Source: Anaerolinea sp.
GTDB lineage: Bacteria > Chloroflexota > Anaerolineae > Anaerolineales > Villigracilaceae
Reading direction: 5' to 3'
Assembly: GCA_020720965.1 (NCBI GenBank)
Contig: DYNS01000230.1
Coordinates: 1 to 5,148 of the forward strand
Length of the DNA: 5,148 nucleotides
Under the pieces are notes generated by a model that had not been told where the DNA came from, did no database searches, and was given only the letters and a program-made list of their open reading frames with translations. Below are positions 1 through 5,148 of this stretch, one piece after another. How positions within the stretch are numbered: the first letter of the stretch is position 1; the number at the start of each line of letters is the position of its first letter. A program made the translations under genes and the position numbers.

Positions 1-3
1 CCC

Positions 4-8
4 GAGGA
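4..8 (+). promoter_or_regulatory. Shine-Dalgarno of proS, short spacing
   Basis: GAGGA lies only 3 nt before the ATG at 12. This is closer than the usual 5-9 nt, but it is the only purine-rich element visible, and the encoded protein begins as family members do. The window starts here, so the promoter and any upstream gene cannot be seen. Confidence 0.5.
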
Positions 9-11
9 ATC

Positions 12-1454
12 ATGTCTGACGAAAAACTCACCCCCCGCTCCGAAAACTTCTCCGACTGGTACAACGAACTCGTCCTCAAAGCCGAGCTCGCCGACTACTC
101 CCCCGTGCGCGGCTGCATGGTCGTGCGCCCCTACGGCTGGACGCTCTGGGAAAACATCCAACAAGCGTTGGATAAACGATTCAAAGAGACCGGTCACGTC
201 AACGCCGCCTTCCCGCTCTTCATCCCCATGTCCTTTTTGGAAAAAGAAAAAGCCCACGTCGAAGGCTTCTCCCCCGAACTGGCAGTCGTCACTCACGGCG
301 GCGGCGAAAAACTGGAAGAACCCCTGGTCGTGCGCCCCACCTCCGAAACCATCATCGGCTACATGTACTCCAAATGGATTAAAAGCTGGCGCGACCTGCC
401 CCTGCTGATTAATCAATGGGGCAACGTTGTCCGCTGGGAACTACGCACCAAACTCTTCCTCCGAACTGCCGAATTCTACTGGCAGGAAGGTCACACCGCC
501 CACGCCACCGAACAAGAAGCCCGCGAAGAAACCCTGCGAATGCTGGATGTCTACACCGACTTCTCCATCAACGAAGCCGCCGTGCCGGTCATCAAAGGCA
601 TCAAATCCGAAACCGAAAAATTCGCCGGGGCAGTCATGTCCACCACCATAGAAGCCATGATGCAAGACACCCGCGCCCTGCAAAGCGGAACCAGCCACTA
701 CCTGGGGCAAAACTTCGCCAAAGCCTTTGAAATCCAGTTCACCAACCAAAACAACGAACTGGAATTCGCCTACACCACCTCCTGGGGACTTTCAACCCGC
801 ATGATTGGCGCCATCATCATGACGCACGGGGACGACCAGGGACTGATACTCCCCCCCCGCCTCGCCCCCATCCAGGTCGTGATGATACCCATCTACAAAA
901 ACGATGCCGAAAAAGCCGCCGTCATGCCCGTCACCGACCGCATTTTCCGGGAACTAAAAGCCGCCGGTCTGCGCCTGAAGGTAGATGACCGCGAAGGTCT
1001 CACCCCCGGCTTCAAATACAACGACTGGGAAATGCGCGGCGTACCTCTGCGGATGGAAATTGGACCCAAAGACGTGGAAAAAGGCTCGGTGGCCCTCGCA
1101 CGGCGCGACATCCCCGGCAAAGCCGGTAAAAGCTTCGTCTCGCAAGAAAACCTCATCGCCACCGTACAAGAGATGCTCACCACCATCCAGGCCGCCCTAC
1201 TGGAACGCGCCATCGCCATGCGCGACAGCCACATTGACGACCCGCAAACCTACGAAGAACTGAAGCAGGTCGTACAAAGCGGCTGGGCATTCTCCTACTG
1301 GTGCGAAAGCAAACAATGCGAAGCGAAGGTGAAAGAAGACACCAAAGCCAGCACCCGCTGCATCCCCATCGAAGGGCAGCCCGAACACGAAGGCAAGTGT
1401 ATCGTCTGCGGCGCCCCCGCCAAACGCAAAGTCTACTTTGCAAAAGCATATTAG
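12..1454 (+). CDS. proS: Prolyl-tRNA synthetase, archaeal/eukaryotic-like (ProS type 3)
   Basis: A cytoplasmic class II aminoacyl-tRNA synthetase of 480 aa that charges tRNA-Pro with proline using ATP. Catalytic core, about residues 10-280: the Pro-Thr-Ser-Glu loop (109-112) for proline binding, motif 2 with Arg141/Glu143 and Arg151 followed by FYWQEGHTAH (155-164), the GTSHYLG segment (226-232), and motif 3 GLSTRMIG with Arg263. The anticodon-binding domain spans about 285-395. The C-terminal zinc-binding domain carries Cys431, Cys436, Cys463 and Cys466, and the protein ends in Tyr480. The terminal Tyr and the four-Cys site are hallmarks of the archaeal-like form known from Thermus and archaea. 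The long INS editing domain of typical bacterial ProRS between motifs 2 and 3 is absent, and the length fits the short family. All key residues are present, so it should be active. The ATG at 12 is the natural start. The stop (TAG) directly abuts a repeat-filled spacer. Confidence 0.97.
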   Translation: MSDEKLTPRSENFSDWYNELVLKAELADYSPVRGCMVVRPYGWTLWENIQQALDKRFKETGHVNAAFPLFIPMSFLEKEKAHVEGFSPELAVVTHGGGEKLEEPLVVRPTSETIIGYMYSKWIKSWRDLPLLINQWGNVVRWELRTKLFLRTAEFYWQEGHTAHATEQEAREETLRMLDVYTDFSINEAAVPVIKGIKSETEKFAGAVMSTTIEAMMQDTRALQSGTSHYLGQNFAKAFEIQFTNQNNELEFAYTTSWGLSTRMIGAIIMTHGDDQGLILPPRLAPIQVVMIPIYKNDAEKAAVMPVTDRIFRELKAAGLRLKVDDREGLTPGFKYNDWEMRGVPLRMEIGPKDVEKGSVALARRDIPGKAGKSFVSQENLIATVQEMLTTIQAALLERAIAMRDSHIDDPQTYEELKQVVQSGWAFSYWCESKQCEAKVKEDTKASTRCIPIEGQPEHEGKCIVCGAPAKRKVYFAKAY

Positions 1455-1531
1455 TCACAGTTATAGTGGGTAGTTACAGTGGGTAGTGTCAGTGGATAGG
1501 AAACTGTCGACTGACACTGTCCACTGACACT
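1455..1531. repeat. Degenerate 13-nt tandem repeats in two opposed arrays
   Basis: Left array, three 13-nt units: TTATAGTGGGTAG (1461-1473), TTACAGTGGGTAG (1474-1486), TGTCAGTGGATAG (1487-1499), preceded by a related hexamer TCACAG (1455-1460). Each unit is a 6-mer plus the 7-mer TGGGTAG/TGGATAG. Right array, two units in the opposite sense: CTGTCGACTGACA (1504-1516) and CTGTCCACTGACA (1517-1529). The second right unit is the reverse complement of the third left unit at 12 of 13 positions. The array starts immediately after the proS stop codon. It resembles the short-unit intergenic repeats known from cyanobacteria and other bacteria, but I cannot assign it to a named family. Confidence 0.8.
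1485..1531 (+). other. 15-bp hairpin formed by opposed repeats after proS
   Basis: Bases 1485-1499 pair with 1517-1531: 15 consecutive pairs, one of them a G-U wobble. The 17-nt loop can itself form a 4-bp stem (TGTC 1505-1508 with GACA 1513-1516). Bases 1479-1482 can pair with 1532-1535 across a 2-nt bulge, extending the base. No U-tract follows, so it is not a canonical intrinsic terminator. It could protect the proS mRNA 3' end or affect translation of the next gene, whose ATG begins 15 nt downstream. The structure is directly visible; the role is inferred. Confidence 0.65.
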
Positions 1532-1545
1532 CCACCACCCATCCC

Positions 1546-2349
1546 ATGCCTGCCGTAGACATCGCCCGCCTCAAAATGCAAGCCGCAACGCTGGTAGAAA
1601 AATTTGACCAGCCTGCGGTCTTCATCGCGGAACTGCACCGAATCCTGGACTTCTACGCCGACCGCACCCTGCGGATGGGAATCGCCGTACCCGCCTCCGT
1701 CCTGCCCGCCTACCGCGCCTCCGCCGCCGTCCTGCGCCAAATCGAAAACGAACTCGCCCCCCTCGCCACCCTCTTCCCAGAGCAAAGCATGGCGCTCACC
1801 GATGCCCTCTGGAAAGAAGGCTACCTGGAAACCCGCCTGCTCGCCGCCGCCCTGCTTGGGCGCACCAACCCCTCCAGCCCTCTGCTCACCGAAAGAATCG
1901 CCGCATGGGTACAACGCGCCCGCGACCCCCAGGTTCGCCGCGCCATCCTCTCCATCAGCCTCCACCGCATCCGCAAAGAACAACCCCAACGCTTCATCGA
2001 ACTCATCCAAACCTGGTTCCAACCCGAAGAAATCCGGCAATGGAGCAACGCCATTTACGCCCTCATCCCCCTGCTGGAAGACCCGGAATTTGAGAACCTG
2101 CCCCCCATCTACAACCTCCTCAGCCCCGCACTGGAAAAATTCCCCACCAACCTGCAACCGGAACTGGTAGATTTACTCCGCGCCCTCTACGCCGCATCCC
2201 CGGTAGAAACAACCTACTTCCTCAAGCAAACCATCGCCGGAACAGGAAACGGGCAACTCCTCACCCTCCTGCGCCGAATCACCAACCAACTTCCCCCCGC
2301 CCTACAACCCGCTCTCACAGAAGCCCTGCGCCAAAAAGGCAGGCGCTAA
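1546..2349 (+). CDS. Alpha-helical HEAT-like repeat protein, possibly AlkD-related
   Basis: A soluble 267-aa protein of unassigned function. It has no signal peptide, membrane segment or Cys motif. The sequence is almost entirely amphipathic helices with short Pro/Gly turns, as in HEAT/ARM solenoids. The segment around residues 84-106 (Leu88, Trp89, Glu95, Arg97, then LLAAALLG at 98-105) resembles the repeats of the DNA-alkylation-repair (AlkD/AlkC-like) family, and a second repeat seems to lie at about 126-142. The Trp-Trp-Asp...Asp catalytic signature of AlkD glycosylases is not evident, so base-excision activity is doubtful and a scaffold or nucleic-acid-binding role is equally possible. 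ATG 1546 is the first in-frame start after an in-frame TGA at 1525; Met11 (1576) is an alternative. Neither has a Shine-Dalgarno. It lies 91 nt after proS and is probably cotranscribed with it. Its codon use matches that of proS. The CDS is well supported; the function is weakly supported. Confidence 0.8.
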   Translation: MPAVDIARLKMQAATLVEKFDQPAVFIAELHRILDFYADRTLRMGIAVPASVLPAYRASAAVLRQIENELAPLATLFPEQSMALTDALWKEGYLETRLLAAALLGRTNPSSPLLTERIAAWVQRARDPQVRRAILSISLHRIRKEQPQRFIELIQTWFQPEEIRQWSNAIYALIPLLEDPEFENLPPIYNLLSPALEKFPTNLQPELVDLLRALYAASPVETTYFLKQTIAGTGNGQLLTLLRRITNQLPPALQPALTEALRQKGRR

Positions 2350-2364
2350 ATGCCCGCTTTTTTT
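2333..2364 (+). terminator. Intrinsic terminator-like element overlapping the end of the helical-protein gene
   Basis: An A5 run (2333-2337) plus GGCAGGC (2338-2344) pairs with GCCCGC (2352-2357) and the T-run 2358-2363 around a 7-nt loop (2345-2351). There is one A-C mismatch (2341/2355) and one G-U pair (2338/2358). T7 occupies 2358-2364. The GC part of the stem is short, so efficiency may be modest. The left arm lies in the last codons of the gene. A competing hairpin, 2322-2331 with 2338-2347, is also possible. The U-tract and its position between two transcription units support the call. Confidence 0.5.
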
Positions 2365-2365
2365 C

Positions 2366-2374
2366 TGGTATAAT
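2366..2374 (+). promoter_or_regulatory. Extended -10 promoter for rpsO-pnp
   Basis: TGGTATAAT is a perfect sigma-70-type extended -10 (TG-N-TATAAT). The expected -35 position (about 2346-2351) holds no TTGACA-like hexamer, which is tolerated in extended -10 promoters. Transcription should begin at about 2379-2383, giving an rpsO leader of roughly 80 nt. The element begins two bases after the T-run of the upstream terminator. Confidence 0.75.
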
Positions 2375-2381
2375 CGCCGTC

Positions 2382-2462
2382 CGTGACTGGTCCAGCAAGG
2401 CGGTTTCGGCTGCCCGCTTGGAGACCTGTACTACCCCGAAAGAAAGGAGATGCAACGTCATG
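2382..2462 (+). promoter_or_regulatory. Structured rpsO leader, candidate S15 autoregulatory element
   Basis: A long imperfect hairpin is visible. GGTC (2389-2392) pairs with GACC (2423-2426), and CAAG (2396-2399) pairs with CTTG (2417-2420). The top is either CGG (2401-2403) with CCG (2414-2416), or a longer alternative, 2399-2403 with 2410-2414, which places a G-U pair (2402/2411) next to a G-C pair (2403/2410). Bases 2382-2387 can also pair with 2457-2462 (6 bp, one G-U), covering the start codon. S15 is known in several phyla to repress its own mRNA through leader structures, often using adjacent G-U/G-C pairs. That this leader does so is inferred. Confidence 0.4.
2444..2449 (+). promoter_or_regulatory. 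Shine-Dalgarno of rpsO
   Basis: AAGGAG lies 10 nt before the ATG at 2460. It decides the start: the in-frame TTG at 2418 would add 14 residues atypical of S15 and has no ribosome binding site. The ATG overlapping the element (2450) is out of frame and ends after 15 codons. Confidence 0.85.
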
Positions 2463-2735
2463 CCCCTGCAAAAAGAAAAGAAGACCCAGGTGATTGAAGA
2501 GTATCGCCGCGCCGACAACGACACCGGCTCGCCCGATGTGCAAATTGCACTACTCACCAACCGCATCACGCAACTCACCGAGCACCTGCGCGCCAACAAG
2601 CACGATGAATCGTGCCGCCGAGGGTTGCTGCGCCTTGTTGGGCAGCGCCGCCGGATGCTGACCTACCTGCGCCGCACCGACTACGCACGCTACCTCGGCA
2701 TCACCGAGAAGCTCAACCTGCGCCGCATGAAATAA
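2460..2735 (+). CDS. rpsO: 30S ribosomal protein S15
   Basis: A 91-aa primary binder of 16S rRNA that organises the h20/h21/h22 junction of the 30S platform and contributes to bridge B4 with the 50S subunit. The length is close to that of E. coli S15 (89 codons). The family signature DTGSPDVQIALL (21-32) is followed by the RNA-contact loop, with His42 and Asp49 conserved, and by RRGLL (53-57) and the basic helix QRRRMLTYL (62-70). One oddity is that the near-invariant Ser before RRG is Cys52 here, in the local sequence KHDESCRRG. The gene has its own promoter and a strong Shine-Dalgarno, and pnp follows in the conserved rpsO-pnp order. Expression may be autoregulated through the leader. Confidence 0.97.
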   Translation: MPLQKEKKTQVIEEYRRADNDTGSPDVQIALLTNRITQLTEHLRANKHDESCRRGLLRLVGQRRRMLTYLRRTDYARYLGITEKLNLRRMK

Positions 2736-2741
2736 AACAAA

Positions 2742-2772
2742 AGGAGGGGCGACCTACCGGGTCGCCCCTCCT
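2742..2772. terminator. Perfect 13-bp hairpin after rpsO, T-tail on the minus strand
   Basis: Bases 2742-2754 pair perfectly with 2760-2772 around the loop TACCG (2755-2759). On the + strand the next bases are GCGCTATAAA, with no U-run, so for rpsO it is at best a pause, a partial terminator or an RNA 3'-end barrier. On the - strand the stem is followed by a T-rich tail (TTT-G-TTTT-A-TTT, complement of 2730-2741), the layout of an intrinsic terminator for antisense transcription. It sits 7 nt after the rpsO stop and heads the pnp leader region. Confidence 0.6.
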
Positions 2773-2785
2773 GCGCTATAAACCG

Positions 2786-2859
2786 CCCGCCGTCAGGAAT
2801 TGAAACATGCAGGCAATCTCCACTCATTGCCCCCATGCCTCAGTCCCTGACAAGGCGGG
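2786..2859 (+). promoter_or_regulatory. Long stem-loop in the pnp leader, possible RNase III site
   Basis: Outer stem: CCCGCC (2786-2791) with GGCGGG (2854-2859), then GTCAGG (2792-2797) with CCTGAC (2846-2851). This gives 12 pairs broken only by an AA bulge (2852-2853). Inner stem: CATG (2806-2809) with CATG (2834-2837), a 2x2 internal loop, then GGCAAT (2812-2817) with ATTGCC (2826-2831) around the 8-nt loop 2818-2825. The total is about 22 bp in about 74 nt. In E. coli, RNase III cuts a duplex in the pnp leader and PNPase then degrades its own leader. The equivalent role here is inferred from position and structure. Confidence 0.6.
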
Positions 2860-2869
2860 AACCGAAAAG

Positions 2870-2885
2870 GCGAAACTCATTTCGC
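2870..2885 (+). other. Small hairpin before the pnp ribosome binding site
   Basis: GCGAAA (2870-2875) pairs perfectly with TTTCGC (2880-2885) around the loop CTCA. It lies between the long leader stem and the Shine-Dalgarno, separated from the latter by 8 nt. It leaves the ribosome binding site open, and it could act as a boundary or as a protein-binding site. Confidence 0.5.
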
Positions 2886-2893
2886 ACAACAAC

Positions 2894-2898
2894 AGGAG
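2894..2898 (+). promoter_or_regulatory. Shine-Dalgarno of pnp
   Basis: AGGAG lies 9 nt before the ATG at 2908, in an unstructured A/C-rich stretch. It supports this start, and the protein begins as other PNPases do. Confidence 0.85.
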
Positions 2899-2907
2899 AC
2901 AACTTTT

Positions 2908-5130
2908 ATGAAACCAGAAACCAAGCGCTATTCCGCGCAAGTAGGAACGCGCACCATCACCTTTGAAACCGGCAAACTCGCCCATCAAGCCGGCGGAGCC
3001 GTCACCGTAGGCACAGACGAAGCCATCATCTTCGCCGCCGCCACCATGGGCGGCGTGCGCGAAGGGATTGACTTCTTCCCCCTCAGCGTGGAATACGAAG
3101 AGCGGCTATACGCAGGCGGCAAAATCCCCGGCTCTTTCTTCCGCCGCGAAGGAAGACCCAGCACCGAAGCCATCCTCACCGCCCGCCTGACAGACCGCCC
3201 CCTGCGCCCCCTCTTTGCACACGGAATGCGCAACGAAGTGCAGGTGATGATGTTCTCACTCTCCTCCGATGGCATTAACCCGCTGGACATCCTCGCCATC
3301 AACGCCGCCTCCGCCGCCATTATGATTTCCGACATCCCCTGGGGCGGTCCGGTAGGCGCAGTGCGGATTGGTCGCATCAACGGCGCATTTGTAATAAACC
3401 CAACCTTTGACGAGTTAGCCCAATCCGACCTCGACCTGCGCCTGGCAGGAACCCGCGATGCGATTCTGATGGTGGAATGCGGCGCGGACGAAATCCCCGA
3501 AAATGTAATGGTCGCCGCCCTGGAATTGGGTCACAAATCCATTCAGCCCCTCATCGACCTGCAAATGCAAATGGCAGCCGAAGTTGGAAAACCCAAACGC
3601 GAAGCCACCTTCTCCAACGCCACCGAAGACCTGAACGCCCGCGTTCTTGCCCATGTCAGCGCCGCCATGAACGAACTGCTGGATAAACCCCTCGCCAAAG
3701 CCGAATTTTACGGCGGTATGGACGAGATTCTGAAGAACACCCTCGCCGCCTTTTGCACCGGCGAAGAAAACGCTCCGAGCGAAAAAGACGTAAAAACCGC
3801 TTTCAGCGAAGCCGAAGGTGCCGTTGTGCGCGAACGCATCCTCAGCATGGGCAAACGCCCAGACGGGCGCACCCCTACGGAAATCCGCCCGATTTGGTGC
3901 GAGGTAGACCTCTCCCCGCGCGCGCACGGCTCCGGCTTGTTCACTCGAGGCGAAACGCAGGTACTCACCCTGGCAACCCTTGGCACCCTGGGCGAAGCGC
4001 AAGAGCTGGATAACCTCTCCCCTATCGACAGCAAACGCTACATGCACCACTACAACTTCCCGCCCTTCTCCACCGGCGAGGTAAAACCGCTTCGGGGGCA
4101 GTCCCGGCGCGAGGTGGGGCACGGCGCTTTAGCGGAACGCGCTCTCGAACCGGTCATCCCCACCGAAGAATCCTTCCCCTACACCCTGCGGCTGGTGAGC
4201 GAAGTGCTTGCCTCCAACGGCTCTTCCTCCATGGCTTCGGTCTGCGGCTCCACCCTGGCGCTGATGGACGCGGGCGTGCCGATTAAAGCCCCGGTTGCCG
4301 GGGTTGCGATGGGTCTCGTCACCGACTCCACCGGGCGCTACCAGATTCTGACCGATATTCAGGGTACCGAAGACCACCTGGGCGATATGGATTTCAAAGT
4401 CGCCGGGACAACCAAAGGCATCACCGCCCTGCAAATGGACATCAAAATTAGCGGTTTGAGCGCCAAAATGATGACCGAAGCCCTGGCGCAAGCGCATACC
4501 GCCCGGCTCTTCATCCTGGATAAAATGCTGGAGGTGCTGCCGGAAGCCCGCGCCGAGTTAAAATCCCATGCCCCGCGCATTATCACCGTCAAAATTCCGG
4601 TGGATAAAATTGGAGCGCTGATTGGTCCCGGCGGCAAAAACATCCGCGCCCTGCAAGAAGAAACCGGCGTAAAAATTGACGTGCAAGAAGACGGAACCGT
4701 GTACATTGCCAGCACAGACGGAATCGGCGGCGAAGCCGCCCGCGCCCGCGTAGAAGCCCTGGGCGAAACCGCCGAAATTGGACGCATCTACACCGGCAAA
4801 GTCGTCCGCATTGAGGCGTTTGGCGCTTTTGTGCAAATTTTGCCCGGCATGGACGGCTTGGTTCACATCTCGCAGCTCGATTCGGAGCGGGTGAACAAAG
4901 TGGAAGATATTTGCAACCTGGGCGATGAACTGAGCGTGATGGTGACAGACATTGACCCGGCTGGGAAGATTCGGCTTTCACGCCAGGCAGTGCTGGAAGG
5001 CTGGACTGCCGAAGAAGCCCGCGAAAAAGATAAACCGCGCGGCGGCGGTCGTCCCGGCGGAGACCGGGGTGGCAACCGTGACCGGCGCGATGACCGACGC
5101 GGCGGCGGCGGGTTTGACCGCCGAAGGTAA
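2908..5130 (+). CDS. pnp: Polynucleotide phosphorylase (polyribonucleotide nucleotidyltransferase)
   Basis: A trimeric cytoplasmic 3'-5' exoribonuclease of 740 aa that uses phosphate to release nucleoside diphosphates during mRNA and sRNA turnover. It can also add tails in reverse. First RNase PH-like core, about 10-145, with FFRREGRPS (77-85) and TDRPLRPLF (95-103); helical linker, about 150-310; second, catalytic RNase PH core, about 320-545. The catalytic core carries LFTRGETQ (344-351), Arg400/Arg401, the phosphate-site NGSSSMASVCG (437-447), and the metal/catalytic Asp489, Asp495 and Lys497, which match E. coli D486, D492 and K494. The KH domain (about 555-617) has the GPGGK loop at 573-577. 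The S1 domain spans about 625-694. The tail (about 705-740) is Arg/Gly/Asp-rich, with RGGGR- and GGDRGG-type repeats, and looks disordered. All domains are intact, so it should be active. It is cotranscribed with rpsO after a structured spacer and probably autoregulated at that leader. Confidence 0.98.
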   Translation: MKPETKRYSAQVGTRTITFETGKLAHQAGGAVTVGTDEAIIFAAATMGGVREGIDFFPLSVEYEERLYAGGKIPGSFFRREGRPSTEAILTARLTDRPLRPLFAHGMRNEVQVMMFSLSSDGINPLDILAINAASAAIMISDIPWGGPVGAVRIGRINGAFVINPTFDELAQSDLDLRLAGTRDAILMVECGADEIPENVMVAALELGHKSIQPLIDLQMQMAAEVGKPKREATFSNATEDLNARVLAHVSAAMNELLDKPLAKAEFYGGMDEILKNTLAAFCTGEENAPSEKDVKTAFSEAEGAVVRERILSMGKRPDGRTPTEIRPIWCEVDLSPRAHGSGLFTRGETQVLTLATLGTLGEAQELDNLSPIDSKRYMHHYNFPPFSTGEVKPLRGQSRREVGHGALAERALEPVIPTEESFPYTLRLVSEVLASNGSSSMASVCGSTLALMDAGVPIKAPVAGVAMGLVTDSTGRYQILTDIQGTEDHLGDMDFKVAGTTKGITALQMDIKISGLSAKMMTEALAQAHTARLFILDKMLEVLPEARAELKSHAPRIITVKIPVDKIGALIGPGGKNIRALQEETGVKIDVQEDGTVYIASTDGIGGEAARARVEALGETAEIGRIYTGKVVRIEAFGAFVQILPGMDGLVHISQLDSERVNKVEDICNLGDELSVMVTDIDPAGKIRLSRQAVLEGWTAEEAREKDKPRGGGRPGGDRGGNRDRRDDRRGGGGFDRRR

Positions 5131-5148
5131 GAGAATGTAAAGAGCCGG

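Noticed and set aside
851..858. C8 run in proS as a programmed frameshift or sequencing error
   Set aside because: The reading frame is intact through motif 3 on both sides of the run, so there is no evidence of slippage or damage.
1489..2157. Long minus-strand open frame (222 codons) opposite the helical-protein gene
   Set aside because: It has a Gly/Gln-rich composition with no recognisable domain, and is explained by the codon bias of the + strand gene read in reverse.
2418..2460. Upstream TTG start giving a longer S15
   Set aside because: There is no ribosome binding site before it, the added residues are atypical of S15, and the ATG at 2460 has a good Shine-Dalgarno.
2777..2782. TATAAA as a possible -10 of a separate pnp promoter
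   Set aside because: There is no -35 at suitable spacing (the region is the hairpin loop) and no extended TG. It cannot be excluded, but it is weak compared with the promoter at 2366-2374.
2792..2806. GTCAGGAATTGAAAC looks like the 3' end of a CRISPR repeat
   Set aside because: Only one copy exists in the window, there is no spacer-repeat periodicity, and its first six bases belong to the pnp leader stem.
3415..4122. Long minus-strand open frame (235 codons) inside pnp
   Set aside because: The + strand here encodes conserved PNPase sequence. The opposite frame is Phe/Gly-rich and has no family resemblance.
5131..5148. Start of another gene or a pnp terminator after the pnp stop
   Set aside because: Only 18 bases remain; the ATG at 5135 is followed directly by TAA, and no hairpin can be judged.

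Overview
The window is a GC-rich, gene-dense bacterial segment with four protein genes, all on the + strand: a prolyl-tRNA synthetase of the archaeal/eukaryotic-like type (proS, 12-1454), an alpha-helical HEAT-like protein with at most a distant resemblance to the AlkD DNA-alkylation-repair family (1546-2349), ribosomal protein S15 (rpsO, 2460-2735) and polynucleotide phosphorylase (pnp, 2908-5130). The organism is probably a member of the Chloroflexota, perhaps Anaerolineae. This is inferred from the short ProRS lacking the bacterial editing insertion, the unusual S15 sequence and the strong preference for C-ending codons with GAA/AAA. It is not proven by any single marker.

Layout. proS has a closely spaced Shine-Dalgarno; its promoter lies outside the window. 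After its stop comes a 91-nt spacer filled with degenerate 13-nt tandem repeats, arranged as two arrays of opposite orientation that fold into a 15-bp hairpin. The helical-repeat gene starts just after this hairpin with no visible ribosome binding site. Its last codons overlap a terminator-like A-tract/hairpin/U-tract element, and two bases after the T-run there is a perfect extended -10 promoter (TGG-TATAAT) for rpsO. The window therefore splits into an upstream unit (proS plus helical protein) and an rpsO-pnp unit.

rpsO-pnp is a widely conserved bacterial gene pair. S15 builds the 30S platform, and PNPase is the 3'-5' phosphorolytic exoribonuclease. The non-coding parts of this unit are the most interesting content. 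The roughly 80-nt rpsO leader can fold into a long hairpin and can also pair its 5' end with the start codon, as expected for S15 autoregulation. The rpsO-pnp spacer holds three consecutive hairpins: a perfect 13-bp stem whose T-rich tail lies on the minus strand, a long two-part stem of about 22 bp, and a small 6-bp hairpin just before the pnp Shine-Dalgarno. This resembles in position the RNase III-processed, PNPase-autoregulated pnp leader of E. coli, but the sequence is different.

No mobile element, CRISPR array, tRNA or rRNA was found. The coding content is ordinary housekeeping. The candidates for undescribed biology are the two structured leaders and the proS-downstream repeat hairpin.
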